Counted from the first letter of the stretch, positions 18,132 to 28,060 are shown. The stretch is 43,577 bases of DNA from Bacteroidales bacterium (GCA_012727735.1 JAAYGM010000141.1:1-43577), one strand, 5' to 3'. Numbers and translations: made by a program. Notes: generated from the sequence alone by a model not told the origin.

Positions 18132-18920
18132 ATGAACAGTGTTTCATCCATGGCTTTTGTGCATCCTGAAGCCAGGCTTGGCGATAATGTGATTGTAGAA
18201 CCATTTGCATATATCGACAGCAATACAGAAATAGGCGACGGAACGCGTGTGATGACACAGGCAACCATCCTCTATGGTGCCCGGATCGGAAAGAACTGCA
18301 CCATCTTCCCTCATGCTGCAATCGCAGGTATTCCGCAGGATCTCAAGTTCCAGGGTGAAGATACAACAGCGATCATAGGTGATAACACCATCATACGTGA
18401 ATGTGCCACCGTGAACAGAGGTACCTCCTCGAAAGGGTTTACCAGGGTGGGTGACGACTGCCTTATCATGGCATACAGTCATGTGGCACACGATTGCGTA
18501 CTGGGTAACCATGTCATTCTGGGTAACACCACACAGCTGGCAGGTGAGATAGAGATTGATGACTATGCGATCATCAGCGGCGGCTCACTGGCGCACCAGT
18601 TTTCAAAAATAGGTGCGCATGTGATGATCCAGGGAGGATCACGGATCTCCAAGGATATCCCTCCCTTCGTGATGGTGGGACGTGAACCAATCACATACGT
18701 GGGACTGAATATTGTAGGGCTTAAGCGGAGAGGCTTTAGCCGCGATCGTATCAACTCCATTCAGGAAGTTTACCGTTATCTCTACATGTCAGGGTATAAC
18801 ATCTCGCAGGCTGTAGAACGAATAGAACAGGAGCTGCCTGTGACGGATGACCGTGAACTGATCCTTAATTTCATCCGTTCCTCAAGCCGGGGGATCATCC
18901 GGGGTAATATGGAAGGATAG
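18132..18920 (+). CDS. lpxA: UDP-N-acetylglucosamine acyltransferase
   Basis: Hexapeptide repeats, 'AHDCVLGNHVILGNTTQLAGE', 'GLNIVGLKRRGFSRDRI'. Confidence 0.95.
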   Translation: MNSVSSMAFVHPEARLGDNVIVEPFAYIDSNTEIGDGTRVMTQATILYGARIGKNCTIFPHAAIAGIPQDLKFQGEDTTAIIGDNTIIRECATVNRGTSSKGFTRVGDDCLIMAYSHVAHDCVLGNHVILGNTTQLAGEIEIDDYAIISGGSLAHQFSKIGAHVMIQGGSRISKDIPPFVMVGREPITYVGLNIVGLKRRGFSRDRINSIQEVYRYLYMSGYNISQAVERIEQELPVTDDRELILNFIRSSSRGIIRGNMEG

Positions 18921-18923
18921 CTT

Positions 18924-19946
18924 ATGCCGGGGATTGTTTTTCCTGCAGAGTGGTACCCGCAAAGCGGTGTACAGATAACATGGCCGCATCGAGGGAGTGA
19001 TTGGGCAGATATTCTTGAAGAAGTAACCCAGTGCTATCTCTCTTTTTCCAGAGAGATACTCAAGCGGGAGAAGCTGCTTATAGTGGTCCCCGAAAAAGAG
19101 GACGTGACAAAATATTTCTCGAAGGAGGAACAGAAGAATCTCATCTGTGTAGCTATACCCAGTAACGATACCTGGGCACGTGATCACGGAGCAATCTCCC
19201 TCATTATAGACAACAGACCGACGGTGGTAGATTTCGGCTTCAATGCATGGGGTTTAAAGTTTGCAGCCAATTTTGATAACCGGATTACAGGTAACCTGTT
19301 CAAAGAGGCTGTTTTTCAGCCTGGTGTTGATTATCAGAACAGACTCAATTTCATCCTGGAGGGTGGGGCTGTTGAGTCTGACGGAGAGGGAACCATCCTC
19401 ACCACCTCCCGGTGTCTGCTGGCACCCAACCGCAACCAGCCTATGGATCAGCGGGCGATTGAAGAATCATTGAAAAAAATGTTGGGTGCCACAAGAATAC
19501 TTTGGCTTAATCATGGCTATCTGGCTGGGGATGATACGGACAACCACATCGATACGCTCGCCCGTTTCTGTGATGAGAATACCATTGCTTATGTGCAATG
19601 CGATGATGAAGGGGATGAGCATTACAGTGCGTTGAAAGAGATGGAAAAAGAACTACAATCATTCGTCACCCGAGAGGGAGCGCCCTATCACCTGATCACA
19701 CTGCCAATGGCAGATGCAGTATATGACAATGATTGCCGCCTGCCTGCAACATACGCCAATTTTTTAATTATCAACGGAGCAGTATTGTTGCCATTTTATG
19801 GTACACGAAAGGATGAGATTGCCCGTCAACAACTGCAAAAAGCCTTTCCCAACCGGGAAATAATTGGTATCGATTGTAAACCCCTGATCAAACAGCACGG
19901 TTCTCTGCACTGCGTTACCATGCAGTTCCCTGAAGGTGTGTTGTGA
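18924..19946 (+). CDS. aguA: Agmatine deiminase (peptidyl-arginine deiminase family)
   Basis: 'ITWPHRGSDW', 'SNDTWARDHGAI', 'LEGGAVESDGEGTILTT', 'DDTDNHIDTLARF', C-terminal catalytic Cys 'HGSLHCVTMQFP'. Confidence 0.92.
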   Translation: MPGIVFPAEWYPQSGVQITWPHRGSDWADILEEVTQCYLSFSREILKREKLLIVVPEKEDVTKYFSKEEQKNLICVAIPSNDTWARDHGAISLIIDNRPTVVDFGFNAWGLKFAANFDNRITGNLFKEAVFQPGVDYQNRLNFILEGGAVESDGEGTILTTSRCLLAPNRNQPMDQRAIEESLKKMLGATRILWLNHGYLAGDDTDNHIDTLARFCDENTIAYVQCDDEGDEHYSALKEMEKELQSFVTREGAPYHLITLPMADAVYDNDCRLPATYANFLIINGAVLLPFYGTRKDEIARQQLQKAFPNREIIGIDCKPLIKQHGSLHCVTMQFPEGVL

Positions 19947-20027
19947 ATTTCAGTTGTCGGTTGTCAGCTGTCAGGAATCAATAGTAAGCTATCAGCTTTC
20001 TGTCTAAATCAATCATGAGTAAAAAAA

Positions 20028-20906
20028 ATGAAAATAGGAATTATTCAACAAGCCAACAGTAGCGACAGGGAGGAGAATCTCTCCCGGCTGCAGTCGAAAA
20101 TAAGACGACTGGCCACTCAGGGTGCAGAGCTGATTGTCATGCAGGAGTTGCACAACGGTCTCTACTTCTGCCAGACCGAAGAGACAGCTGTCTTTGATCA
20201 GGCGGAACCCATTCCCGGTCCTTCAACCCATTCTTTTGGGGAGCTGGCAAAAGAACTCAAAATTGTGATTGTACTCTCTCTCTTTGAGAGACGTGCTCCG
20301 GGACTCTATCACAACACTGCCGTGGTGATTGAGAACGACGGTGCCATCGCGGGAAAATACCGGAAGATGCATATCCCTGATGATCCAGCCTATTATGAGA
20401 AATTCTACTTTACTCCCGGTGATTTGGGTTTCCATCCCATTGATACCTCCGTCGGTCGGTTGGGGCTGCTTGTCTGCTGGGACCAGTGGTACCCTGAGGC
20501 AGCACGGCTCATGGCTCTTGCCGGTGCCGAGATGCTTATCTATCCCACTGCCATCGGGTGGGAGTCGTCAGACATGGAAGCGGAGAAGCAGCGTCAGCTG
20601 GATGCATGGATCACGTTGCAGCGCGCTCATGCCGTAGCAAACGGTATACCTGTTGTCTCTGTGAACCGAACGGGCTTCGAGGCCGATCCGTCGGGACAGA
20701 CCAAAGGCATTCAGTTCTGGGGAAACAGTTTTGTCAGCGGACCACAGGGTGAAATTCTCTACCGTGCGTCAGCTGAGGAAGAGACGGAGCAGATCATTGA
20801 GATCGATAAGAAACGGACAGAGAATGTGCGTCGCTGGTGGCCTTTCTTCCGCGATCGGCGGATTGATGCATATGGCAATCTGACAAAACGATGGATTGAT
20901 GAATAA
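20028..20906 (+). CDS. aguB: N-carbamoylputrescine amidase (nitrilase family)
   Basis: Nitrilase triad context: 'MQELHNGLYFCQTE', 'YRKMHIPDDPAYYEKFYFTPGD', 'GLLVCWDQWYPEAARLMAL'. Confidence 0.92.
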   Translation: MKIGIIQQANSSDREENLSRLQSKIRRLATQGAELIVMQELHNGLYFCQTEETAVFDQAEPIPGPSTHSFGELAKELKIVIVLSLFERRAPGLYHNTAVVIENDGAIAGKYRKMHIPDDPAYYEKFYFTPGDLGFHPIDTSVGRLGLLVCWDQWYPEAARLMALAGAEMLIYPTAIGWESSDMEAEKQRQLDAWITLQRAHAVANGIPVVSVNRTGFEADPSGQTKGIQFWGNSFVSGPQGEILYRASAEEETEQIIEIDKKRTENVRRWWPFFRDRRIDAYGNLTKRWIDE

Positions 20907-20944
20907 AACAGAAGAGGTCACCCAAATGGGCGACCTCTTCTGTA
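20907..20944. terminator. Bidirectional stem-loop terminator
   Basis: acagaagaggtcaccc-aaat-gggcgacctcttctgt between convergent genes. Confidence 0.75.
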
Positions 20945-20961
20945 TACACACCTTAAAATAC

Positions 20962-22314
20962 TTATCTGCGTCCGGATGATCTTTCAGTTCTGGCGTTCTG
21001 CGTTCTGCTGCTGGAGGAAGTGGCACTTCTGTTACTGCTTCTTGCAGTACTTTGTGATCTTACCGTAGCACTCCTGTTGCTTGTGGCACTTCTCTGCGGG
21101 CTCACTGTGGCACTTCTCGTATTATTCTTTGTAGTGCTCTGTGATCTTACGGCAGCATTCCTGTTGTTTGTAGTGCTTCTCTGCGGGCTCACCGTTGTGT
21201 TTCTGGTAGTGCTCTGCGATTTTACTGTGGCATTACGGTTGTTTCCGGTGGTTGCCTCTGTAGCATTCCTCTTCACGTTCTGCTCCCTGGTGGTAGTAGA
21301 CCTTTCCACTGCACTTCTGGAAGCGCGTGATTCACTGTTGGCAGGAGTCACCGTCGTGGCTCTCTGATTGTTGCTGCGGGTGTTCTCATTACCGATGCTC
21401 CTGGTGGTGGCAGCTCTGCTGTTAGCATTGCTCCTGGTGGTGGCACTCCTGTTGTTTACATCGCTCCTGGTGCTGGCAGCTCTCTCATTGACTGTTGCTC
21501 TGGAGTTAGCGCTTCGTTCCCTTGATACTTCAGGACGATAGACACTTACTGCGTTATTGCTCACTCTGGTTGATCTGCCTGAACGGTTGTTCGTGCTTTC
21601 CAGCCTGCGTACTGTCGCTTTTCTGCCTGTTTCGCGCTGGTAGTCACCTGCACTCGGTCCGCTGTAATAGCGGTTGTCATTGTATACATATGTATTGTTG
21701 ATGATCGTTGTACGGTTGTAAATGTTCGGGCTGTACCTGTTATAGTATCTGTGCATGTTGCGGTGATACATATACCTGTTGGGAAGGAATGTCCAGAAAA
21801 TTGAAGGAACATTCACGTGGATGTTGATATTTACTCTCGGTCCCATGGGAGCCCAGCCGTAATAACCGCCCCCGCTTCTCCATGATACCCATGCGGGTGC
21901 CCACTCGTAACCCGGAATCCAGGCCCAGCCGTAATATTCGTCATGGAACCATCTGCCGTAATGGAAGGGAGCCCAGCCCCAGGAGTAGTCCGAGACCCAT
22001 GTATTTCCGTAGTCGGTCATCGCCCAGTAACCATTGGTGGCATAGGGGTGGAAATTGTTCCCCACGTTGGGAACCCAGACACGACCGTAGTTGCGGTCAT
22101 TGATCCATCTGCCGTGAGGTCTTAACTCATTGTAGAAGACATTGAAGCTGATGCCGCTGTTGTTATTGTTGTTGTAATTGTCATCGTAATAACCATAATC
22201 TGCGTCATAATCGTCGTAATACTCACCTTGGGAATATGCGCTCCTGGAAGAATAGCAAGACGATAGCAGCAGAACGACTATCGTAAGGAAGAAGGGTTTG
22301 TTTAAAGCTTTCAT
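20962..22314 (-). CDS. DUF6600-like lipoprotein with low-complexity R/S/T/N-rich C-terminus
   Basis: Lipobox LLLSSC; 'NELRPHGRWINDRNYGRVWVPNVG...GYWAMTDYGNTWVSDYSWGWAPFHYGRWFHDEYYGWAWIPGYEWAPAWVSWR' YXXW-rich domain; C-terminal repeats. Confidence 0.8.
   Translation of the reverse strand: MKALNKPFFLTIVVLLLSSCYSSRSAYSQGEYYDDYDADYGYYDDNYNNNNNSGISFNVFYNELRPHGRWINDRNYGRVWVPNVGNNFHPYATNGYWAMTDYGNTWVSDYSWGWAPFHYGRWFHDEYYGWAWIPGYEWAPAWVSWRSGGGYYGWAPMGPRVNINIHVNVPSIFWTFLPNRYMYHRNMHRYYNRYSPNIYNRTTIINNTYVYNDNRYYSGPSAGDYQRETGRKATVRRLESTNNRSGRSTRVSNNAVSVYRPEVSRERSANSRATVNERAASTRSDVNNRSATTRSNANSRAATTRSIGNENTRSNNQRATTVTPANSESRASRSAVERSTTTREQNVKRNATEATTGNNRNATVKSQSTTRNTTVSPQRSTTNNRNAAVRSQSTTKNNTRSATVSPQRSATSNRSATVRSQSTARSSNRSATSSSSRTQNARTERSSGRR
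21000..21260 (-). repeat. Degenerate in-frame tandem repeat (about 26-28 codons, roughly 3 copies)
   Basis: Protein repeats RNATVKSQSTTRN-TTVSPQRSTTNN / RNAAVRSQSTTKNNTRSATVSPQRSATSN / RSATVRSQSTARSSNRSATSSSS. Confidence 0.7.
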
Positions 22315-22478
22315 ATTCGTAATTTTTAAAGGGTGTAACTTCTTTAATTTAACACTATGACCCTATTTTAACGTAATGGTTTAACTCCTGTCATGCCTAA
22401 ACAGACATTAATAACAAAAAGATAAAAAATAGTGTCTTGAATCCCCCGTTTCATTACGATTGACCGCTTATCGCTTAT

Positions 22479-23063
22479 TTATTTAAAAACCTGGTCGATT
22501 CCGGAGAAGCCCATGAATGCCATGGCGATGATGCCGGCCGTGATCAATGCGATTGGCATACCCTGCATTGCTTTCGGGACTTTTGTGAGCGACAACTGTT
22601 CTCGCACGCCGGAAAAAATAATCAGCGCCAGGCCAAAACCGATAGAGGTGGCCACTGCATAGACAACCGATTCAAGCAGGTTGAAATCTTTCTGAATCAC
22701 CAGCAGGGCCACACCCAGGATGGCGCAGTTAGTGGTGATAAGGGGAAGGAATACACCCAGTGCCTGGTAGAGCGACGGGGAGATCTTCTTCAGGATGATC
22801 TCGACCATCTGCACGAGTGCTGCGATTACCAGGATAAAAGAGATGGTCTGCAGGTACTGCAGGCCGAAAGGTTCCAGAAGGCTCTTGTAGAGAAGGAAAG
22901 TAACCAGCGTGGCGATGGTGAGCACGAATGTTACGGCAGCGCTCATGCCAATGGCTGTATCTACCTTCTTGGAGACACCCAGGAATGGACAGATCCCCAG
23001 GAATTGCGAGTAAACAATGTTATTTACAAAAATGGCAACAATAATAATTCCAATATATTCCAT
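22479..23063 (-). CDS. rnfA: Rnf electron transport complex subunit A
   Basis: NNIVYSQFLGICPFLGVSKK..., multi-TM RnfA/E family. Confidence 0.94.
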   Translation of the reverse strand: MEYIGIIIVAIFVNNIVYSQFLGICPFLGVSKKVDTAIGMSAAVTFVLTIATLVTFLLYKSLLEPFGLQYLQTISFILVIAALVQMVEIILKKISPSLYQALGVFLPLITTNCAILGVALLVIQKDFNLLESVVYAVATSIGFGLALIIFSGVREQLSLTKVPKAMQGMPIALITAGIIAMAFMGFSGIDQVFK

Positions 23064-23082
23064 ATGATGCGATTGCTATGAT

Positions 23083-23676
23083 TTAACCTGCTTTATTTTG
23101 TAACCTGTTGAAAATACCAATCAGGTACCCCAGTACGATGAATGCTCCCGGTGCCAGCACGAAGAGTAACGATCCGTATTGCTCGGGGTAGATCTGCATT
23201 GAGAAAACTTTCCCTGTGCCGAGCAGCTCGCGTGAAGCACCCAGCAGCGTAAGTGCGAGGGTGAACCCCAGTCCGATGCCCACACCATCGAAAATGGAGG
23301 AGAGCACGCTGTTCTTGGAAGCGAACGATTCGGCGCGCCCCAGCACGATGCAGTTGACCACGATGAGAGGAATGAAGATACCCAGGCTGTCGGCCAGCGC
23401 GGGAACGTAAGCGTTCATCATCATCTCAATAATGGTCACGAAGGTGGCAATGACCACGATGAATGCGGGTATACGCACCATGTCGGGGATCAGGTTCTTC
23501 AACAGTGAGATCACAGCGTTGGAGCTGATCAACACAAACATCGTTGCCAGTCCCATGCTCATCCCGTTGATGGCCGAGCTGGTTGTCGCCAGAGTTGGGC
23601 ACATCCCCAATAGCAGCACAAAAATGGGGTTCTCTTTAATGATCCCGTTTACAAGTACTTTGAAATTTTTATTCAT
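23083..23676 (-). CDS. rnfE: Rnf electron transport complex subunit E
   Basis: NGIIKENPIFVLLLGMCPTLATTSSAINGMSMG..., RnfE signature. Confidence 0.94.
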   Translation of the reverse strand: MNKNFKVLVNGIIKENPIFVLLLGMCPTLATTSSAINGMSMGLATMFVLISSNAVISLLKNLIPDMVRIPAFIVVIATFVTIIEMMMNAYVPALADSLGIFIPLIVVNCIVLGRAESFASKNSVLSSIFDGVGIGLGFTLALTLLGASRELLGTGKVFSMQIYPEQYGSLLFVLAPGAFIVLGYLIGIFNRLQNKAG

Positions 23677-24334
23677 CTTTCTCTCCCTCCGCTTCTGTTA
23701 TTTCCTTATCCTCTTTATCTGCTGCAACTGTTGCGCCTGAGAGCGCATCCTCCCTGCTGCCGCTGTAGGCGGTATAAGCTCTGTTCACCGCCTCCATGAA
23801 TGCCCTTGAGGTGATGGTCGATGCGGTGATGGCATCCACTTCACCTCCATCCTTCGAGACGGAGAGCACTCCCTGAGAGAGATCTCTTCCCACGACTGAT
23901 TGTCCCGGTCTGGTGATATCCCTGAACCATTCTGTCATCTTCGACCCCAGACCGGGTGTCTCCGCATGTTGCAGCACGGCGTAGTTCACTATCTTATGCT
24001 CCATATCAAAACCTACCATGATGCGGATTGTTCCGCTGAATCCGTTGTTCGAGAAGCTGTTAAGCGCGAATCCCATCAGCTCGTCGCCGCTCCTGGCAGG
24101 ATAGACAAGCAGTGAGTCTCCCATGCCGTCGGGCATCAGGTAAGCCTCTGCCACAGGATCGTTGTCGAACGGTGGCACCACCTCACTGATTGCGTTTTGC
24201 AGCTTCATCGCCCTGGCATCGGCAATGGGCTCCGCGGTCATTTTGTTCACCTGTGCCAGCAACAAGGCCACCGTGAGGCAGATGACCGAAAGCGACAGGA
24301 ACATGTTTTTGAATGATGATTGTAATTTAGCCAT
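23669..24334 (-). CDS. rnfG: Rnf electron transport complex subunit G (flavinylated)
   Basis: 'HAETPGLGSKM', covalent-FMN-type motif 'DAITASTITSRA'. Confidence 0.93.
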   Translation of the reverse strand: MAKLQSSFKNMFLSLSVICLTVALLLAQVNKMTAEPIADARAMKLQNAISEVVPPFDNDPVAEAYLMPDGMGDSLLVYPARSGDELMGFALNSFSNNGFSGTIRIMVGFDMEHKIVNYAVLQHAETPGLGSKMTEWFRDITRPGQSVVGRDLSQGVLSVSKDGGEVDAITASTITSRAFMEAVNRAYTAYSGSREDALSGATVAADKEDKEITEAEGEKDE

Positions 24335-25295
24335 GTTTCACTACCTCCCCGAATCGTTTTGGTGTTGTGTAATTATTGATAAGCGGTGTAAAGGCGTTCA
24401 TCAGCAGGATGGCGAACGAGACTCCCTCGGGATAAGCTCCCCAGAGACGTATCGCCACGGTGATGAAACCGATTGCACTGCCATAGATTAGCATCCCTCT
24501 TTTTGTGAGAGGTGAAGTGACGTAGTCCGTGGCCATAAAGATTGCTCCCAGCATCAATCCTCCCGAAAAGAGATGGATCAGTGGATGGTAAAGAGGGACA
24601 GGATTGAAGAGATAGAGCAGACCGGTGAAAAGTGCTACGGTAGCGAGTATTGATACAGGGATGTGCCATGTGATCACCCTCTTCCAAAGCAGATAGATCA
24701 AGCCGAGGAGCAGTGCAGCAACGCTCATCTCCCCAAGTGAGCCCGGTTCTGTACCCAGGAACATCTCCATCAGTGATGGCATTGTTTCGGGAGCAAACTT
24801 CAAAGCACCCAGTACAGTGGCTGAGCTGACAGCATCGGTTGTGGCGGCTGTTGTTTCCGGGGCAGCCCAGGTGGTCATCTGTGCCGGGAAAGAGATCAAC
24901 AGGAATATGCGGCCCGCGATGGCGGGGTTGAAGATGTTGTTCCCCAGTCCCCCGAATGTGAGCTTCACCACTCCTATGGCGAAGAGACTTCCCAGTGCCA
25001 GGATCCATACAGGCAGGCCCGTCGGTACGTTGAACGCCAGCAATACACCGGTGATGATTGCGGAGCCGTCGAGGATGGAGGGCTCTTTCTTCAGAATGAA
25101 TCGGACGATAAGATATTCAAAGCCCACGCAGAAAAGTACAGCGAGGGCAGTGATAATCAACGCATCAAGACGGAACACATAGAGTGCCACCAGGAACGCA
25201 GGTATCAGCGCGATGAGGACGGCGTACATGTTTTTTTGAATCGTGTCTCCACTGTGCACATGAGGCGATGGTGAGACAATCAGTTTGTTTTCCAT
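24327..25295 (-). CDS. rnfD: Rnf electron transport complex subunit D
   Basis: 'LIVSPSPHVHSGDTIQKNMYAVLIALIPA', 'GGLGNNIFNPAIAGRIFLL', 'DAVSSATVLG'. Confidence 0.94.
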   Translation of the reverse strand: MENKLIVSPSPHVHSGDTIQKNMYAVLIALIPAFLVALYVFRLDALIITALAVLFCVGFEYLIVRFILKKEPSILDGSAIITGVLLAFNVPTGLPVWILALGSLFAIGVVKLTFGGLGNNIFNPAIAGRIFLLISFPAQMTTWAAPETTAATTDAVSSATVLGALKFAPETMPSLMEMFLGTEPGSLGEMSVAALLLGLIYLLWKRVITWHIPVSILATVALFTGLLYLFNPVPLYHPLIHLFSGGLMLGAIFMATDYVTSPLTKRGMLIYGSAIGFITVAIRLWGAYPEGVSFAILLMNAFTPLINNYTTPKRFGEVVKHG

Positions 25296-25315
25296 AATCT
25301 TTTATTCCCTTTGCG

Positions 25316-26647
25316 TTAATTTTTCCTTGCCCTGACGATACCCATCACCTTGCCTTTGCCCAGCCTGATATAATCGAGCAATGGCCTGTCGGCAGGACAA
25401 GTGTAGCTGCAGGAGCCACATTCAATACAATCGGTGATGCCGTTCTTTTCGGCTCTGTCCCATACTTCATATTCCGTGAGGTTCATCAGCAGGGTGGGGT
25501 TCAGACCCATGGGGCAGACATCCACACATTTGCCGCATCGGATGCAATCTTTCATCGCCTTGCGTTTCGCCTCCAGCGTGGGGACGATCAGTACTCCCGA
25601 TGTGCCCTTCGTTACAGGGATATCGATGCTCGCCAGCGCTTTTCCCATCATGGGACCACCGCTGATCACCTTCCCTGTTGTCTCCGGCACACCGCCGGCC
25701 ATGGCAATCAGGTTGTTCAACGGGATGCCCACACGCGAAAGGATATTGCAGGGTTGTTTCACATCTTTTCCCGTGATGGTGACTACCCGTTCCACCAGTG
25801 GCTTGTTCTTCTGTACTGCTTCATACACCGCGAATGTGGATCCCACATTCTGCACTACCGCTCCCACTGAGATAGGCAGTGCACCACTGGGCACCTGACG
25901 TCCTGTCAGCGCGTCAATCAGCTGTTTCTCCCCTCCCTGGGGGTACTGCACCTTCAGTGCCTCTACGGTAATGCCGGGATATGCTTTCGCCTTCTGCCTG
26001 AATTGCTCTATGGCGTCTCTTTTGTTGTTCTCTATGCCTATGATGGCTTTCTCCACGTTCAGCGCCTTCATCACGATGGTGATGCCCACCATGATTTCAT
26101 CGCTCTTCTCCATCATCAGCTGATGATCGGAAGTGAGATAAGGCTCGCACTCCACAGCATTGATGATCAGCAACTCTGCTTTTGTACCGGGGGGGGGAGT
26201 CAGCTTCACATGCGTAGGAAACGTGGCGCCACCCATGCCCACGATGCCGGCTGCGGCAATCTTGTCTAGGATCTCTTTTTGTGTGAGCCTGCATTCACTC
26301 ACAAGTGACAGAGAGCGGTCGACTGCAGGTTCCCATTCATCCCCTTCCACCTTGATGAATACCGCATCTCGTTTGTACCCACTTGCGTCAAGTGCTTTGT
26401 CAATCTTTACCACTGTTCCGGAAACGGATGAATGGATGTTGGCCGATACGAAACCCACTGCTTTGCCAATGAGCGTGCCGGCTTTCACCTTGTCGCCTTT
26501 CTTCACTACGGGCTGACAGGGTGCTCCAATATGCTGGGAGAGCGGGATGATCACCTCGCCGGGGATAGCAATGGTTTGTATTGCCATGCCGGCCGAAAAC
26601 TTGTTCTCTTTCGGGTGAATACCGCCAATTCGGAATGTTTTTAACAT
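25316..26647 (-). CDS. rnfC: Rnf electron transport complex subunit C
   Basis: 'GIVGMGGATFPTHVKL', 'INAVECEPYLTSDH', two [4Fe-4S] motifs 'CIRCGKCVDVCPMGLNP' and 'CIECGSCSYTCPADRPL'. Confidence 0.95.
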   Translation of the reverse strand: MLKTFRIGGIHPKENKFSAGMAIQTIAIPGEVIIPLSQHIGAPCQPVVKKGDKVKAGTLIGKAVGFVSANIHSSVSGTVVKIDKALDASGYKRDAVFIKVEGDEWEPAVDRSLSLVSECRLTQKEILDKIAAAGIVGMGGATFPTHVKLTPPPGTKAELLIINAVECEPYLTSDHQLMMEKSDEIMVGITIVMKALNVEKAIIGIENNKRDAIEQFRQKAKAYPGITVEALKVQYPQGGEKQLIDALTGRQVPSGALPISVGAVVQNVGSTFAVYEAVQKNKPLVERVVTITGKDVKQPCNILSRVGIPLNNLIAMAGGVPETTGKVISGGPMMGKALASIDIPVTKGTSGVLIVPTLEAKRKAMKDCIRCGKCVDVCPMGLNPTLLMNLTEYEVWDRAEKNGITDCIECGSCSYTCPADRPLLDYIRLGKGKVMGIVRARKN

Positions 26648-26662
26648 ATGTTTTTTTTGATC

Positions 26663-27559
26663 TTATGCGGTTACTGTGGCCTCCTCCCCTTTCGGGGCAG
26701 GGGGAGTCTCTTTCCTCGGCGGAAAGTTCAGTTCCAGAATGGAGTTGGTAGGGCAGACAGGCACGCACTTGCGGCATAGCCGGCACTTGTCATCATCTAT
26801 GAAGGCCAGGTTGTTTTCTATCGTGATGGCTTCGAACGGACAGACCTGCTGGCATTTGGTACACCCTATGCAGGCTACGTTGCACGCTTTCTTGGCTACT
26901 GCTCCTTTGTCCTTGTTCACGCAGCTCACGTAGATGCGGCGTGACTTGGGCCCCACTTTACGTAACTCGATGATATCTTTCGGGCAAGCTTTCACGCAGG
27001 CACCGCAAGCAGTGCATTTATCTTCCACCACCTCGGGGAGCATTGTCTCAGGGTTGATATGGATGGCATCGAAAGCACAGGAGTCCACGCAATCGCCCAG
27101 ACCGAGGCAGCCAAAGGAGCAGCCGGTATCACCACCGTAGAGAGCGGCTGCGACAGCACAGTTGGAGGCTCCGTCGTAGAGATTGAGTCGCGGGCGCTCA
27201 TCGCATGTACCGCTACAGCGGACCACCGCCACTTTTTTTGCAGATACGGAGGCCTTCCTTCCCAGGATTGCTGCCACATGATCCATCGTCTCCTGTCCCC
27301 CTACGGGGCAGTTCAGTCCATCAAGGGTCTCAGCCTTCACGCAGGCAGCAGCGAAAGAAGCACATCCGGGGAAGCCGCAACCGCCGCAGTTGGCTGCGGG
27401 CAGCGCATCCTGCACCTCCTGAATGCGGGGGTCTTCCTCTACCTTGAATTTTTGACTCACCAGATACAGGATGGCTGCGCTACCAGCACCTATGGCGCCC
27501 AATGTTGCAACAGCAGTAATTAATACACTCATATTTTCATTAAAGTTAGTCGTTGTCAA
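26663..27559 (-). CDS. rnfB: Rnf electron transport complex subunit B
   Basis: 'LPAANCGGCGFPGCASFA' plus several [4Fe-4S] ferredoxin motifs. Confidence 0.95.
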   Translation of the reverse strand: MTTTNFNENMSVLITAVATLGAIGAGSAAILYLVSQKFKVEEDPRIQEVQDALPAANCGGCGFPGCASFAAACVKAETLDGLNCPVGGQETMDHVAAILGRKASVSAKKVAVVRCSGTCDERPRLNLYDGASNCAVAAALYGGDTGCSFGCLGLGDCVDSCAFDAIHINPETMLPEVVEDKCTACGACVKACPKDIIELRKVGPKSRRIYVSCVNKDKGAVAKKACNVACIGCTKCQQVCPFEAITIENNLAFIDDDKCRLCRKCVPVCPTNSILELNFPPRKETPPAPKGEEATVTA

Positions 27560-27594
27560 TGCTCATTAAACAGATAATTCGGTCCTTTCTCCGA

Positions 27595-28023
27595 TTAATG
27601 AATAACGTCTGAAAAATTAGTTCTTTTTATATTGAATTTGAAACTGTTCGCCATTTTGTTTCTCAACAGATAGAGCATGAAGTAGTAGGGTACAAGAGCG
27701 GTCATGGCGCTTATGGCTGCCTCCGTCTCGGTGAAGTTCCATGTGTTTGTGGTTAATACAAGCATCACGATGAGGATGATAAGGGGAAGAACAAACGCCC
27801 AGAAGACCGCCTTGTAACCAATCGATTCCCTACCTTCTATGATTACCCTTTCGTTCTCAGAGAACCGGCCCGTGATGTCAGTTATATCCACCCGTTTTTC
27901 TTTCGAGTCGGCAGCCATGCATGCTCCTTTGGCGTGGCATGTACTGCAGGCCGACTGTTTTGTAATACGTACGGTGATCTGATCGCCGCTTATTTTCTCG
28001 ATGACTCCTTCGTGTTCAATCAT
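27595..28023 (-). CDS. RseC/MucC-family (SoxR-reducing system) protein
   Basis: 'HEGVIEKISGDQITVRITKQSACSTCHAKGACMAAD' followed by two TM segments; upstream of rnfB. Confidence 0.85.
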   Translation of the reverse strand: MIEHEGVIEKISGDQITVRITKQSACSTCHAKGACMAADSKEKRVDITDITGRFSENERVIIEGRESIGYKAVFWAFVLPLIILIVMLVLTTNTWNFTETEAAISAMTALVPYYFMLYLLRNKMANSFKFNIKRTNFSDVIH

Positions 28024-28060
28024 GAAACAAATTCTAATTCTCCTCTTTCTCCTTGGTGTG

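Noticed and set aside
21020-21367. Plus-strand 115-aa hydrophobic ORF (MALLLLLLAVLCDLTVALLLL...)
   Set aside because: Antisense to the Ser/Arg/Thr-rich repeats of the minus-strand lipoprotein; hydrophobic composition is a codon-complement artefact.
21000-21560. Possible CRISPR-like or tandem repeat array
   Set aside because: Repeats are degenerate, in frame and coding; no conserved direct repeats with unique spacers.
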